Below, in pieces: positions 36,033 to 45,013 of a DNA stretch of 64,000 bases. The stretch lies in NCBI RefSeq assembly GCF_963675985.1, contig NZ_OY780958.1, forward strand, positions 1,240,001 through 1,304,000, given 5' to 3'. Made by a program: the position numbers and the translations under genes. The stretch's first letter is position 1. Every line of letters begins with the position of its first letter. This DNA comes from an uncultured Roseibium sp. (lineage in GTDB: Bacteria; Pseudomonadota; Alphaproteobacteria; Rhizobiales; Stappiaceae). A model generated the notes under the pieces. That model saw only the letters and a list, made by a program, of their open reading frames with translations, made no database searches and was not told the origin of the DNA.

Positions 36033-37364
36033 TTACCTATCTCTTTCAGGAGAACTGCGCAAGGCGCTTATTTGGTACCAGGCGGAGATTGTGCCCAGAG
36101 TTTTTGGATTCGTTTTCGGTTTCGCATTTGCCATGCGTTTTCGCTCCAGCTTGTCGGCGGCAATCAGCCCCCATGCAATGCCGTAGAGCATATAGACGTG
36201 GCGCCAGTGATCCGTGTCGATGATCGCGCTCAGGATCACATGGGAGAAAAGCACGGCGAAGACGCAGTGGAGGAACGGCGTCCAGGGTCGACGCTTGAAC
36301 AAAAGCGGAAACAGGGATGCCAGCGTCCAGAAAACCAAGACGATATAGACCGTCCCGCCAAGCCAGCCGTAGGTCGTGAAGCCTTTCAGATAGACGTTGT
36401 GTTCGTCCTCTGGAAAGTACTTGTTGAACTCCAGGGGGCCGAGCCCGAGCGGATGGTCCATGACCATCTGGAAGCCAAACGCGTAGCGGGCGAAACGTCC
36501 GAGCCGTGCGGCATCATAAGGCTGCTCCAGCTTCGCCCGCTGCTGGAACATTTCGGCGACGCTGTCGATCGACAGGACGGCGGCAATTAGAGCCAGAACG
36601 GCCAGAATCCCGAGTGCGCCCAGAATCAGCAATCTCAGGCGCTTCACCGGTCCGCGTTCCGTGATCAGCGCCAGCAGATAAACGACGAGGGAGGCGGCGA
36701 CCAGAACGCCCCATGCGCCTCGGGAAAAACTCAGGAAGATCCCGAGCAGCAGAACGGCCAGCATCAACAGCGTCAGGATATTGTCCTTCAGCCTGCCGAA
36801 AAACAGCCGCTGGATGAGAAGCATGGACGGCAGCGCCAGGAAGGGGCCGAACACGTTGGGGTCCTGGAAGGTGCCGCGGGCGCGGTCGTAGAGCGTGAAA
36901 TAGTCGGCGCCGGGGAACAGGTGGAAATAGCCCGCGACCCCGATGAAGGCGACGAAAACCGAACTCGCCAGAAGGCCGTTCTCAATCGTCTTGTAGCGCT
37001 GCGGATCGTCAGCAAGGATGGCGGCGTAGAAGATCGACGTGATCGCCAGGAAGACCGAGACCGCCATATACATGACGGCGACGTCGAATTCGCGCGCGAG
37101 CGGCACGGATGCAATGCCGCCGGCGGAATAGAGCATCATGCAGATGATCAGCGGCCCGAACTCCCGCCTCAGTTTCAAGCCGCAGGCAAGCCAGATGACC
37201 AGCAGACCGGCCATATAAAGTTCGTAAGGTGCCGGTTCGCGAATCACGAAGCCGGACAGGAAGGCGGCAAGCCACAGGGCGCCGTTGCCGATGCTTTTCG
37301 TGCTCAGCGCGAGATGGGGGTGAGGGGCGGCCGTGTGCCCGAATGCGGCCGACCCTGCGCTCAA
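36033..37364 (-). CDS. O-antigen ligase/Wzy-like polysaccharide polymerase
   Basis: Integral membrane protein with about ten to twelve hydrophobic segments and the Wzy_C/O-antigen ligase domain: LSFSRGAWGVLVAASLVVYLL and the later VMDHPLGLGPLEFNKYFPEDEHNVYLKGFTTYGWLGG with a conserved HNVYL. In an exopolysaccharide locus it more probably polymerises repeat units than ligates O-antigen. I place the start at TTG 37364, which overlaps the exoY-like stop (TTGA) and gives 443 aa; the frame stays open upstream to 37526 but overlaps the previous gene and shows no membrane segment. A tRNA-Pro gene ends 8 bases downstream. Confidence 0.82.
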   Translation of the reverse strand: MSAGSAAFGHTAAPHPHLALSTKSIGNGALWLAAFLSGFVIREPAPYELYMAGLLVIWLACGLKLRREFGPLIICMMLYSAGGIASVPLAREFDVAVMYMAVSVFLAITSIFYAAILADDPQRYKTIENGLLASSVFVAFIGVAGYFHLFPGADYFTLYDRARGTFQDPNVFGPFLALPSMLLIQRLFFGRLKDNILTLLMLAVLLLGIFLSFSRGAWGVLVAASLVVYLLALITERGPVKRLRLLILGALGILAVLALIAAVLSIDSVAEMFQQRAKLEQPYDAARLGRFARYAFGFQMVMDHPLGLGPLEFNKYFPEDEHNVYLKGFTTYGWLGGTVYIVLVFWTLASLFPLLFKRRPWTPFLHCVFAVLFSHVILSAIIDTDHWRHVYMLYGIAWGLIAADKLERKRMANAKPKTNPKTLGTISAWYQISALRSSPERDR

Positions 37365-38974
37365 TATGCGTTTTCCGAATTCAAAAGCCGGAACGGCGTC
37401 AGGAGCAGGATTTTCAGATCGAACAGGATCGACCAGTTCTCGATGTAGTAGACGTCGCAGTCGACACGTTTCTGGATTTTCTCCGACGTGTCGACTTCGC
37501 CGCGCCAGCCGTTGATCTGAGCCCATCCGGTGACGCCGGGTTTCACCTTGTGCCGGGCGAAGTAACCGTCGACGACATCGTCCCAGGTCTTGTTGTCGGT
37601 ATGCGCATTGACTGCGTGCGGGCGCGGGCCGACCAGAGACAGGCTGCCGGCCAGAACGTTGAACAGCTGAGGCAGTTCATCGATCGAGGTCTTGCGGATA
37701 AAACGACCGACGCGGGTGACGCGGGAATCATTCTTCGTGACGACCTTTTTCGCCTCCGGGTCAGCCATTTCCTGATACATGGACCGGAATTTCAGCACAT
37801 CGATGATTTCATTGTTGAAGCCGTAACGCTTCTGGCGGAACAGCACCGGACCCTTGCTGTCCAGCTTGATAGCGACAGCGGTCGCGATCATCAGCGGGAA
37901 GAGCGTAACAAGTGCAAGGCTGGCGAAGACAATGTCGAACACGCGCTTTGCGACCATGTCCCAGTCGGTGATCGGCTTTTCGACCACATCGACGAATGGC
38001 ACGGTGCCGATGAACGACGTGCCGCGATTTCGGAAGCTAACCTTGTCGGTATGGGCCGACAGGCGAATATCCACCGGCAGGATCCAAAGCTTGCGCAGGA
38101 GTTCCAGAACGCGCTTTTCGGCACGGAGCGGAATGCAGACAATCAGCATGTCGATCCGTGCGAGCCGGCCGAATTCGACCAATGCGCTGATGTTGCCAAG
38201 TTTCGGGTAGCCCGCGACGACCGGCGGTGAACGGTCGTTGGCCCGGTCGTCAAAGATGCCGCAGATGCGGATGTCATTGTCAGGCTGGGATTCCAGATCG
38301 TGGATCAGGTCAGCTGCCGCAGTTCCGCCTCCGACGATGATGGCGCGCCGTTCCAGCCGTCCGTTGGCCCTCCAGCGACGGACCAGAGCAGAGACGACGA
38401 GCCGGATACAAATCAGGCCCGCGAGGGAGGAAACGAACCAGACCCCGGCCCAATGCTGAGAGATGTCCGCGCCGAACCCGGTGGTGAAGCGGATCACGGC
38501 CAGCATGACGAACACCATCGTCCAGCTCGCGGCGACACGTCCGATTTGGGACATACCGCGGCCCATGACCGAGACCTGATAGGCGTCGGATGCCTGGAAA
38601 AAGGCAAAGGCGAAGACGACCGAAATGCCCATGGCGATGAAATGGGCCAGACCAAGGGTGGTTGCACCGGCAACGGTGTGGGAGGCGGCTACGGCGCTGA
38701 GAAGAATGAGCCCCATGTCGATGGCGCGCACGGATCCGGTGAGGACAGGCACTGAAATGCCGTCGTCGTCCAGGGAGGCGGCGATCTCCAGGGCTTCCTG
38801 AGACAATCCGTTGACGCCGATCTCGTGGCGTTGATCTTCGACAAAAGAGGTGGCGTCACTGGCTTCCTGCAGATGATGCAGGCCATCGGTCAGCCTCTGA
38901 CGGAGGTCCGGTGTTCGGGAGGCCTTATAGTGTGCCGAATTTCGGCTTCTTATTTTCATGGCCGCGCTTCTCAT
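37361..38974 (-). CDS. Undecaprenyl-phosphate sugar phosphotransferase (ExoY/WcaJ family)
   Basis: Transfers a sugar-phosphate, probably glucose- or galactose-1-phosphate, onto undecaprenyl phosphate to start exopolysaccharide repeat units. The 537-aa protein has N-terminal membrane helices (about 80-180), a Rossmann-like CoA_binding_3 domain (about 195-320, GGGTAAADLIHDLESQ), a further helix, and the C-terminal bacterial sugar transferase domain with KRYGFNNEIIDVLKFRSMY, RKTSIDELPQLFNVL and SLVGPRPHAV. The ATG at 38974 overlaps the stop of the glycosyltransferase gene (ATGA). The ligase-like gene follows by another overlap, so the three are translationally coupled. Confidence 0.92.
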   Translation of the reverse strand: MRSAAMKIRSRNSAHYKASRTPDLRQRLTDGLHHLQEASDATSFVEDQRHEIGVNGLSQEALEIAASLDDDGISVPVLTGSVRAIDMGLILLSAVAASHTVAGATTLGLAHFIAMGISVVFAFAFFQASDAYQVSVMGRGMSQIGRVAASWTMVFVMLAVIRFTTGFGADISQHWAGVWFVSSLAGLICIRLVVSALVRRWRANGRLERRAIIVGGGTAAADLIHDLESQPDNDIRICGIFDDRANDRSPPVVAGYPKLGNISALVEFGRLARIDMLIVCIPLRAEKRVLELLRKLWILPVDIRLSAHTDKVSFRNRGTSFIGTVPFVDVVEKPITDWDMVAKRVFDIVFASLALVTLFPLMIATAVAIKLDSKGPVLFRQKRYGFNNEIIDVLKFRSMYQEMADPEAKKVVTKNDSRVTRVGRFIRKTSIDELPQLFNVLAGSLSLVGPRPHAVNAHTDNKTWDDVVDGYFARHKVKPGVTGWAQINGWRGEVDTSEKIQKRVDCDVYYIENWSILFDLKILLLTPFRLLNSENAY

Positions 38975-40203
38975 GATTGGTTTCTCGATCTGGCAAGAAC
39001 CGAATGCCTACCGGTGACCGGAGCGGCACGTGAAGAGGGTCTGGCCGCTACGGTCTCAGGCGGCAAGACACCGCGCAGTTCCTGATAGAGAGTGGTGATC
39101 CGGTCGCTCATCAGCTCGACCGAGAAGGTTTCTGCCAGGCAGGTTCGCAGCCCTTCAGCCGCGATCTGGAGTTCGGCAGGCGCTTCCATCGCGCTTTCCA
39201 TCGCCATCGTCAGCTTGCCGATATGGCCCGGTTCAATCAGGCGGGAGGCGAAGCGACCGAAGATTTCCGGAATACCGCCGACACGGGTGGCGATCAGCGG
39301 ACGTTTTGCGGCCACCGTTTCCAGAATGATATAGGGCATGGCTTCCGCCCGCGAAGGCACGACAACGCATTTGGCCATCTTGAAGGCTTCCCGGGCCGGC
39401 AGGGCACCGTGGAAAGTCACCTTGTCGCCCAGGCCGAAGCGCTCGACCATGGCCTTGTAGCGCTCCTCATCCGGTCCTTCGCCGACGATTTCAGCCGTGG
39501 GCGCAGTGCCGGTCTTCAGGCGGATGTTGTAAAGCGCCTCGATGAACAGGTCCGTGCCCTTCAGATCGCGCAGCATGCCGATATAGAGAAAGTCGGAGGC
39601 GTCCGGATTTTCCGTCACCGGCTTGAATTCCTCCGGCTGCAGTCCATTGTAGACGACGCGGGCCAGCGCTTTGGGATGGCCGACCTTGGTTTCGAATGCC
39701 GCATATTCGTAATCGGAAACGAAGACGAGGCCGTCGGTAAACCGGGCCAGCAGATTTTCGATGCCGTGGTAGACCCGGCCTTCCAGGCGGTGGGGGTCGT
39801 AATGCAGGCTGCCGCCGTGAGGACAGTAGATCCGGGTGACATTCTGCCCCTTCAAACGAAGCAGTGTCCCGATGATGCGTGCATAGGCACCGCCTTTGGC
39901 GCCGTGGCCGTGGAGGACATCGGGCTTCAGGTCGCGGATATACTTGTAGATGTTCCAGGTCGCTGCCATGTCCTGGAACGTCAGTTGGCGCTGCATGGGG
40001 AACCGCGCGACACCCAATGCGAGTTTGGGCCGCAGCTCCTCCACGAGGGCATTGTCGAAATCACTTCCCGTGGTGCTGTCGCAAATCACGCCGACCTGAT
40101 GACCGGCCGCGGACTGAGTCGTGGCCAGGTCCATGATGTGGCGAAAGATGCCGCCAATCGGCGATCGCACGCAGTGAATGATCCGAAGCGGATCGGTTGT
40201 CAT
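38971..40203 (-). CDS. Glycosyltransferase family 4
   Basis: A 410-aa cytosolic GT-B glycosyltransferase that adds a sugar to a lipid-linked repeat unit. The N-terminal domain begins IIHCVRSPIGGIFRHIMDLA; the C-terminal GT1 domain has IVGEGPDEERYKAMVERFGLGDKVTFHGAL and the donor-binding EAMPYIILETVAAKRPLIATRVGGIPEIF. Donor and acceptor cannot be told. AGGGAG precedes the ATG at 40203. It couples to the ExoY/WcaJ-type gene by a four-base overlap and lies 104 bases after the export lipoprotein gene. Confidence 0.92.
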   Translation of the reverse strand: MTTDPLRIIHCVRSPIGGIFRHIMDLATTQSAAGHQVGVICDSTTGSDFDNALVEELRPKLALGVARFPMQRQLTFQDMAATWNIYKYIRDLKPDVLHGHGAKGGAYARIIGTLLRLKGQNVTRIYCPHGGSLHYDPHRLEGRVYHGIENLLARFTDGLVFVSDYEYAAFETKVGHPKALARVVYNGLQPEEFKPVTENPDASDFLYIGMLRDLKGTDLFIEALYNIRLKTGTAPTAEIVGEGPDEERYKAMVERFGLGDKVTFHGALPAREAFKMAKCVVVPSRAEAMPYIILETVAAKRPLIATRVGGIPEIFGRFASRLIEPGHIGKLTMAMESAMEAPAELQIAAEGLRTCLAETFSVELMSDRITTLYQELRGVLPPETVAARPSSRAAPVTGRHSVLARSRNQS

Positions 40204-40307
40204 GGTACATGCTCCCTGTTCGAGCCTCCGGGCCTCTTTGAGCCCGTGAAGCCGATAAGCAGCACCTTACGACAGGGAGATGAGTCCGCGGTTAATTCGC
40301 CGTCTCG

Positions 40308-40865
40308 TCAGAAGTAGCGCTCGCGGACGTAAATCGTGTCTCCGGGACGGATTGGGTCCGAAATGGGAACACGTCCGTTTATAATTTCACCGTTAACCTG
40401 ACGGGTAATGTCGACGTCCTGTTGACGGGCGCGACTGCTGAATCCACCCGCTGTGGCGATCGCATTCTGGACCGTCATGCCGGCGACGTAGTTATATTGG
40501 CCTGCGTTTTGCACTTCGCCCATGATGAAGATCGGTCGATAGCTGTCGACCTCGACCGAAACATCGGGATCACGCAGGTAGCCCTGACGGAGTTTTTGCG
40601 CGATCAGGTTGGCGAGTTCCGTCTGGGTTTTGCCCCGCACGGCAACATTTCCGATCAGCGGGAACGAAATATATCCAGCCTGATCAACGGTATAGGTGTT
40701 TGAAAGATCCGTCTGACCGAAAACGATAATGCGCAGCTTGTCGCTGGAATCGAGCTGGTAAGGCATGGTGAGCGTTTCATGAAACGCAGACGGCGGACGC
40801 CTGTAACCGCTGCAGGCGGCGAGCCCTGTACAAAGTACCAGAATCAGGAATGCTCTCATCAGCAT
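40308..40865 (-). CDS. Wza/GumB-type polysaccharide export lipoprotein
   Basis: Outer-membrane exporter subunit for exopolysaccharide. The start at 40865, with GGAG at 40874-40877, gives 185 aa with a lipoprotein signal ending GLAAC-SG. The Poly_export domain follows (YQLDSSDKLRIIVFGQTDLSNTYTVDQAGYISFPLIGNV) and then an SLBB domain (IMGEVQNAGQYNYVAGMTVQNAIATAGGF). It is shorter than Wza of E. coli (about 380 aa), as in the GumB/PelC-like exporters common in alphaproteobacteria. It is divergent from the co-polymerase gene, with 196 bases between the starts. Confidence 0.92.
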   Translation of the reverse strand: MLMRAFLILVLCTGLAACSGYRRPPSAFHETLTMPYQLDSSDKLRIIVFGQTDLSNTYTVDQAGYISFPLIGNVAVRGKTQTELANLIAQKLRQGYLRDPDVSVEVDSYRPIFIMGEVQNAGQYNYVAGMTVQNAIATAGGFSSRARQQDVDITRQVNGEIINGRVPISDPIRPGDTIYVRERYF

Positions 40866-41061
40866 CAACGAATCTCCTAACACACTGACCCAACATCCCA
40901 AGTCATGGTTAATGCTGCGTGAAGACAGCAAACACCGTTAAGATGCATTGCAAAAACAGCGGAGGAAGAAATTAACGTTTGACTCGCCGTATCGGTGCGG
41001 CTCTTAACCGAACGCTTACCCTGATTCGTCATTATCCGATCATTAGTTCGGAGTTTTGACA

Positions 41062-43377
41062 ATGAATGCGACCCGCCCGCCGGTTTCTTCCGATGATATG
41101 GCCCTCGACCTGAGCCGTCTGATGCAGGCGATCGGAGGGGCGCTCAGATGGCTGTTGCCTCTTGTCCTGATCGTGGGCGGTGCCTTTTTCCTGGCGCTTC
41201 AATTCGTTCCGTCAAAATACAAAGGCGAAGCGAAAGTCCTTATAGAAAGCACAGACGGTAAATTCCCCGGGGCAACACGGGGTGTGGAGGAGGAGCGGGC
41301 GCTTCTCGATGCCGAAGGTGTTTCCAGCCAGGTGCAGCTTCTGATGTCGGCCGATCTGGCGCGGCGCGTCGCCAAGCGCCTGGATCTGGCTGCAGTGCCG
41401 GAGTTCAAGGCGGCTATCGCGGGGTCCGTACTGGATGATGTTTTCTCCCTGATCGGACTCTCATCGGATACCTCCCGGTCTTCCGTGGAGGAAAAGGTTC
41501 TCAAGCATTATTACGAGAACCTGGAGATCTATCGTCTCGAGGGATCGCGTGTGATCGCGGTTGAATATTCGGCTGAAGATCCGGAGCTGGCTGCAGCGGT
41601 GGCAAATACCATCCTGGACGAGTACATCGCACTGCAGGCGAGCGTGAAGCGGGAATCCACGGAAGTCGCGGCAACTGCCATGGAACCGCAGATCCAGCAG
41701 CTGCAGCGGGAAGTGCAGGCAGCGCGCAAGGCGGTTGCTGACTATCGTTCTCGCGCGGATCTTCTGGTGGGCAAGGACAATCTCACACTCAACCAGCAGC
41801 AGCTTGCCGACATCAGTAGCAAGTATTCCGCGGCCCAGGCCAAAAAAGCCGAAGCGCAGGCCAAGGCGGATCTGCTTCGCGGTCTGCTGAACTCCGGCGG
41901 TTCGCTCGATACGGCCAGTGATGTCCTGAATTCCCTGCTGATCCAGCGGCTTCGGGAACAGGAAGTCGCCATTCAGTCGAAGATCGCGGAACTTTCCATA
42001 ACGTTGTTGCCGAACCACCCGCAGCTGAGGGCGCTGAATTCGCAGCTTGAGGGCTACAAGAAGCAGATCCGCTCTGAAGTTCGAAAGGTTCTGGCGGGCC
42101 TGGAGAACGATGCCAAGGTGTCGAGCCAGCAGGCGGCGGCTCTGGAAGAACGGCTGAAGGAATTGAAAACCGCGGCGGCCAATTCCAATGCCGACCAGGT
42201 CAAGCTCAGCGAACTGGAGCGTGAGGCCAATGCCAAGGCATCACAGCTCGACACTCTCATGTCCAGTTTCCGCGAAGCGGATATGCGTCTCAGGGCCCAA
42301 GCGCTTCCCGCCGACGCCCGGATCATCTCCCGCGCCAGTATTCCAGTCGAACCCTATGCGCCCAAGGTGCTCGCGATTACCATCATCTCGGCGCTTGTCA
42401 CTTTCGTGCTCGGCTGTGCCTACGTGATCCTTGGCGAGTTCCTGTCCGGAAATGTCCTTTACCCGGTCGGAGAAGAGGGCAATGCTCCCCTGCGGCCGAC
42501 GCAGGTGCAAATGCCGGGGGCGAACTGGAACAGCCGCTATGATGCTGAAGGACCTCCCGCCTATTCCATGACCGGCAGCTTTTCAGGCTTCGATGCGCCG
42601 CCCGCCGCAAAGGCGGAACCGGAGCTCGAAGAAGAAAAGCCCGCTGCCCGCCGTCGGTCGCGGCGGAGCCGGAATTCCGATCCGGTGGCCGCAGCTCGGA
42701 GGCCGGTCGATCCGGTACGTGAGCACTCGGATTATGACCGGGACACTGCTCCGGACTGGGTGGTGGATACTAATTATGACGACGAATGGGATGCCGCGCC
42801 GACCGGGATGCCCGATGCGGCGGAGCTGATCGACGGTCGTACCGTGGTTCTGAGTGTCGACGAGGCGGAGGCGTCGCAGACGCTCGCCCTTGAGCTGGCG
42901 CGCAAGGCGTCTGGGGCCGGGGACACCGTGCTGTTCCTGGAAGTGTTTCCTGGAGTCGACGACCCGCGTGCGGCCCCGGGCTTTTCCGATCTGGTCGCCG
43001 GCGTTAGTGCCTTTTCGAAAGTCATCTATCGCGATCCGGAGTCGGGGGTTCACATCATCGAGGCAGGCCGCTTGTCGATCGACGACCGTTCGGCAAGAAG
43101 CGGGCGGTTCGGCAAGGCGCTGGAGGCCGTCTTCCGGACCTATGATACGGTCGTGGTCAATCTGGGCACCATCGATGGCTCGTTGGCCAGTGCAAGGCTG
43201 CTCGGCCTCGCGGACAAGATCCTGGTGACGTCGGCTGGAGGGGATTATGGACGGGAGCTCGACAGCGCGGCCAACCTGCTGGCGCGCAACACCGGAGCGC
43301 CAGTGGAGGTCATAGAGCCTGCCGGTGGCAAGGCCTCACGCAAGCGGTCCCGGAAAGGGGCCGGCAGGGCCGCCTGA
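41062..43377 (+). CDS. Wzc/GumC-like polysaccharide co-polymerase with degenerate BY-kinase domain
   Basis: Controls chain length and export of the polysaccharide. The start at 41062 (771 aa) follows GGAG. Layout: cytosolic N-end, membrane segment 1 (about 33-52), Wzz domain, long periplasmic helical coiled coil (about 195-400), the Pro-rich SIPVEPYAPKVL before membrane segment 2 (about 435-458), a basic low-complexity linker (about 515-570), and a C-terminal domain (about 590-771). That domain keeps the BY-kinase strand order, but the P-loop position reads VLSVDEAEASQT with no GKT/GKS, the Walker A-prime position reads VLFLEVFPGVDDP, and the tail (RKRSRKGAGRAA) lacks a tyrosine cluster. It is therefore unlikely to be an active tyrosine kinase. 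Confidence 0.88.
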   Translation: MNATRPPVSSDDMALDLSRLMQAIGGALRWLLPLVLIVGGAFFLALQFVPSKYKGEAKVLIESTDGKFPGATRGVEEERALLDAEGVSSQVQLLMSADLARRVAKRLDLAAVPEFKAAIAGSVLDDVFSLIGLSSDTSRSSVEEKVLKHYYENLEIYRLEGSRVIAVEYSAEDPELAAAVANTILDEYIALQASVKRESTEVAATAMEPQIQQLQREVQAARKAVADYRSRADLLVGKDNLTLNQQQLADISSKYSAAQAKKAEAQAKADLLRGLLNSGGSLDTASDVLNSLLIQRLREQEVAIQSKIAELSITLLPNHPQLRALNSQLEGYKKQIRSEVRKVLAGLENDAKVSSQQAAALEERLKELKTAAANSNADQVKLSELEREANAKASQLDTLMSSFREADMRLRAQALPADARIISRASIPVEPYAPKVLAITIISALVTFVLGCAYVILGEFLSGNVLYPVGEEGNAPLRPTQVQMPGANWNSRYDAEGPPAYSMTGSFSGFDAPPAAKAEPELEEEKPAARRRSRRSRNSDPVAAARRPVDPVREHSDYDRDTAPDWVVDTNYDDEWDAAPTGMPDAAELIDGRTVVLSVDEAEASQTLALELARKASGAGDTVLFLEVFPGVDDPRAAPGFSDLVAGVSAFSKVIYRDPESGVHIIEAGRLSIDDRSARSGRFGKALEAVFRTYDTVVVNLGTIDGSLASARLLGLADKILVTSAGGDYGRELDSAANLLARNTGAPVEVIEPAGGKASRKRSRKGAGRAA

Positions 43378-43454
43378 AAACCGTAAGAGGTTTTAGAGCA
43401 GCGGCCGATCCCTTTGAATCATTTGATGTCTGAAAGCAGGCCTTTCGGCTAGGC

Positions 43455-43626
43455 GCGTCGACAAGTGCGATGCGCTGCATCGCACAAGCGACGCAACGCA
43501 GCCGATGGGCTGCTCTCTGAGACCCGAAGGGCCGGGCTCTTTTGCCCGCTGACCGCGTTGGCGCGCGCTTGTGGTGGGAAACACCACGGCACGCAACCCG
43601 CCTTGTCAGCAGACAAAAGCGTGCCG
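43455..43626. repeat. Cluster of stem-loops in convergent intergenic region
   Basis: Between the convergent Wzc/GumC-like and BcsL-like genes. Stem-loop 1 (43455-43494): GCGTCG / CGACGC outside GTGCGATG / CATCGCAC with a CGCTG loop. Stem-loop 2 (43533-43548): CGGGC / GCCCG. Stem-loop 3 (43571-43587): GTGGTG / CACCAC with loop GGAAA. Stem-loop 4 (43587-43626): CGGCACGC / GCGTGCCG enclosing TTGTC / GACAA. No coding potential is convincing. It may be an interspersed repeat or a structured RNA; it is not a simple terminator, because T-runs are absent. Confidence 0.55.
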
Positions 43627-43657
43627 GTCAAATGGTTCAAAGGTATCGCCCGATGCT

Positions 43658-44908
43658 CTAGGCACCCCGTTTGCGGAGGAACTGCCGGAGTTTGCGGACC
43701 AGTGTCCATAGCCTTTGGGAATTGCGGATTTTCGCCTTGACGAACTGTGTTGCCTTGTCCGCCTGCAGGTTCATCCATCCCCTGGCGGTAACGGCGAGGA
43801 AACTGTCGCTGAGAGCCTGAGGTTCCGACCAGGGATGCTTGTAGGTTTCGTCGCCGAGCCCGAGATCCAGAATGTCAATTTCCGGCTCTGCACATGCGTG
43901 CTCGATGATGTTCTTCAATAACACGACCCCCGGGCTTTGGCTGACCAGTTCGTCGTGGGAAATCGACGTTGAGTAACAGATCAGGCGGCTGCCCTGGTGA
44001 AGGGTCAGATAGGTCGCGCGGATGGCATCACCGACCTCCAGGGCCCAAACAGTGATCTGTGTGTTGGCGGTCTGAGCACCGTTGTCCCGGTGGAGGCCAG
44101 CCAGCGTTTCCAGAAAACGTCGTTTTTCCGGGGTTGAGAAACCGCTCGGAATGCCAGCATCGGCTTCCCGTTTGGCGCGCTGTGTAAAAAACGCTTCCAG
44201 GCCTCGCCGGATGTCTGCTTCAGTTTCTGCTTTGAACACCCGGAAATTGCCGGCCGCCTCGAGCTTCCGCTGCTTGCGGACCAGCGTCTTGGCGGATTTT
44301 TTGCTGAAATTGGAACGGAAGAGGCCGTCGAAATCATTGGTGAGCCTGCCGACGAAGGATGGGCTCGGACTGTCTGTCCGTTCTTTCAAAAGGAGCGGCG
44401 AGGGCCGGTTGTTCCAGGTTTGCGGAACATTTGCCAGATGGAGCAGATCGGCACCGGCAAGGTGGCAGACTTCCTCCAGGGTGGCGGTCAGTGTGTCGGC
44501 TGTAATCGTGGCATAACAGTCCGGGTTCCACAGGCCGGTGTTCTGGTTGGTATTTTCCTGCCCCAGAAAAGTGAGGGCGCTGCGACCCCGTCTGTGCTCG
44601 AGGCCCAAGGGCAGGGCAAAGGCAAAGATATTGTTTTGCCGGGCGATGACGAGAACAGGTTCGATAAATCGGTCTCTACCGACTGCTTCATACCAGGCCT
44701 GGATCCAGCCGAAGCGCTGATAAGGCAGACCTATCGCCTGTTCCTCAAGCGCGCGCCAGGCGGGCGCCGCCTTTTCGAGATCTCTGTAGATCGTGACGTC
44801 GAAACCTTCGGTTGTGAAGGCCGAGCGGGACATTTCGGCAGCCGGGGCTATGGCGTTAAACGCGTCTGCGCTTGAGAATTTGTAATCGGATGCGGACTGT
44901 ACGGCCAT
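43658..44908 (-). CDS. BcsL/CelD-type GNAT acyltransferase (FemAB-like)
   Basis: A 416-aa cytosolic protein of the Acetyltransf_6 group found in exopolysaccharide and cellulose loci. Signature regions are RFGWIQAWYEAV (about 65-80), FLGQENTNQNTGLWNPDC, and the central basic stretch FSKKSAKTLVRKQRKLEAAGNFRVFKAET (about 215-245). A C-terminal block has LICYSTSISHDELVSQSPGVVLLKNIIEHAC followed by FDILDLGLGDETYKHPW-like sequence (IDILDLGLGDETYKHPW), the common motif of this family. It probably acylates a sugar or lipid-linked precursor; the acyl donor is unknown. It is convergent with the co-polymerase gene. Confidence 0.88.
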   Translation of the reverse strand: MAVQSASDYKFSSADAFNAIAPAAEMSRSAFTTEGFDVTIYRDLEKAAPAWRALEEQAIGLPYQRFGWIQAWYEAVGRDRFIEPVLVIARQNNIFAFALPLGLEHRRGRSALTFLGQENTNQNTGLWNPDCYATITADTLTATLEEVCHLAGADLLHLANVPQTWNNRPSPLLLKERTDSPSPSFVGRLTNDFDGLFRSNFSKKSAKTLVRKQRKLEAAGNFRVFKAETEADIRRGLEAFFTQRAKREADAGIPSGFSTPEKRRFLETLAGLHRDNGAQTANTQITVWALEVGDAIRATYLTLHQGSRLICYSTSISHDELVSQSPGVVLLKNIIEHACAEPEIDILDLGLGDETYKHPWSEPQALSDSFLAVTARGWMNLQADKATQFVKAKIRNSQRLWTLVRKLRQFLRKRGA

Positions 44909-45013
44909 GAGAATACCAGCGGATGCAATGACTTCATCCGCACTAATAGCAACAAATAATAAAGAAAAAGTGGCTAGTTTCTGAGCTGCAGAGTCGTGAG
45001 GTATGAGTTTGTA

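Noticed and set aside
43449..43778. Minus-strand 109-codon and plus-strand 91-codon frames in the stem-loop region
   Set aside because: They lie on palindromic DNA with unusual codon use and no ribosome sites; the region is better read as a repeat or structured RNA.
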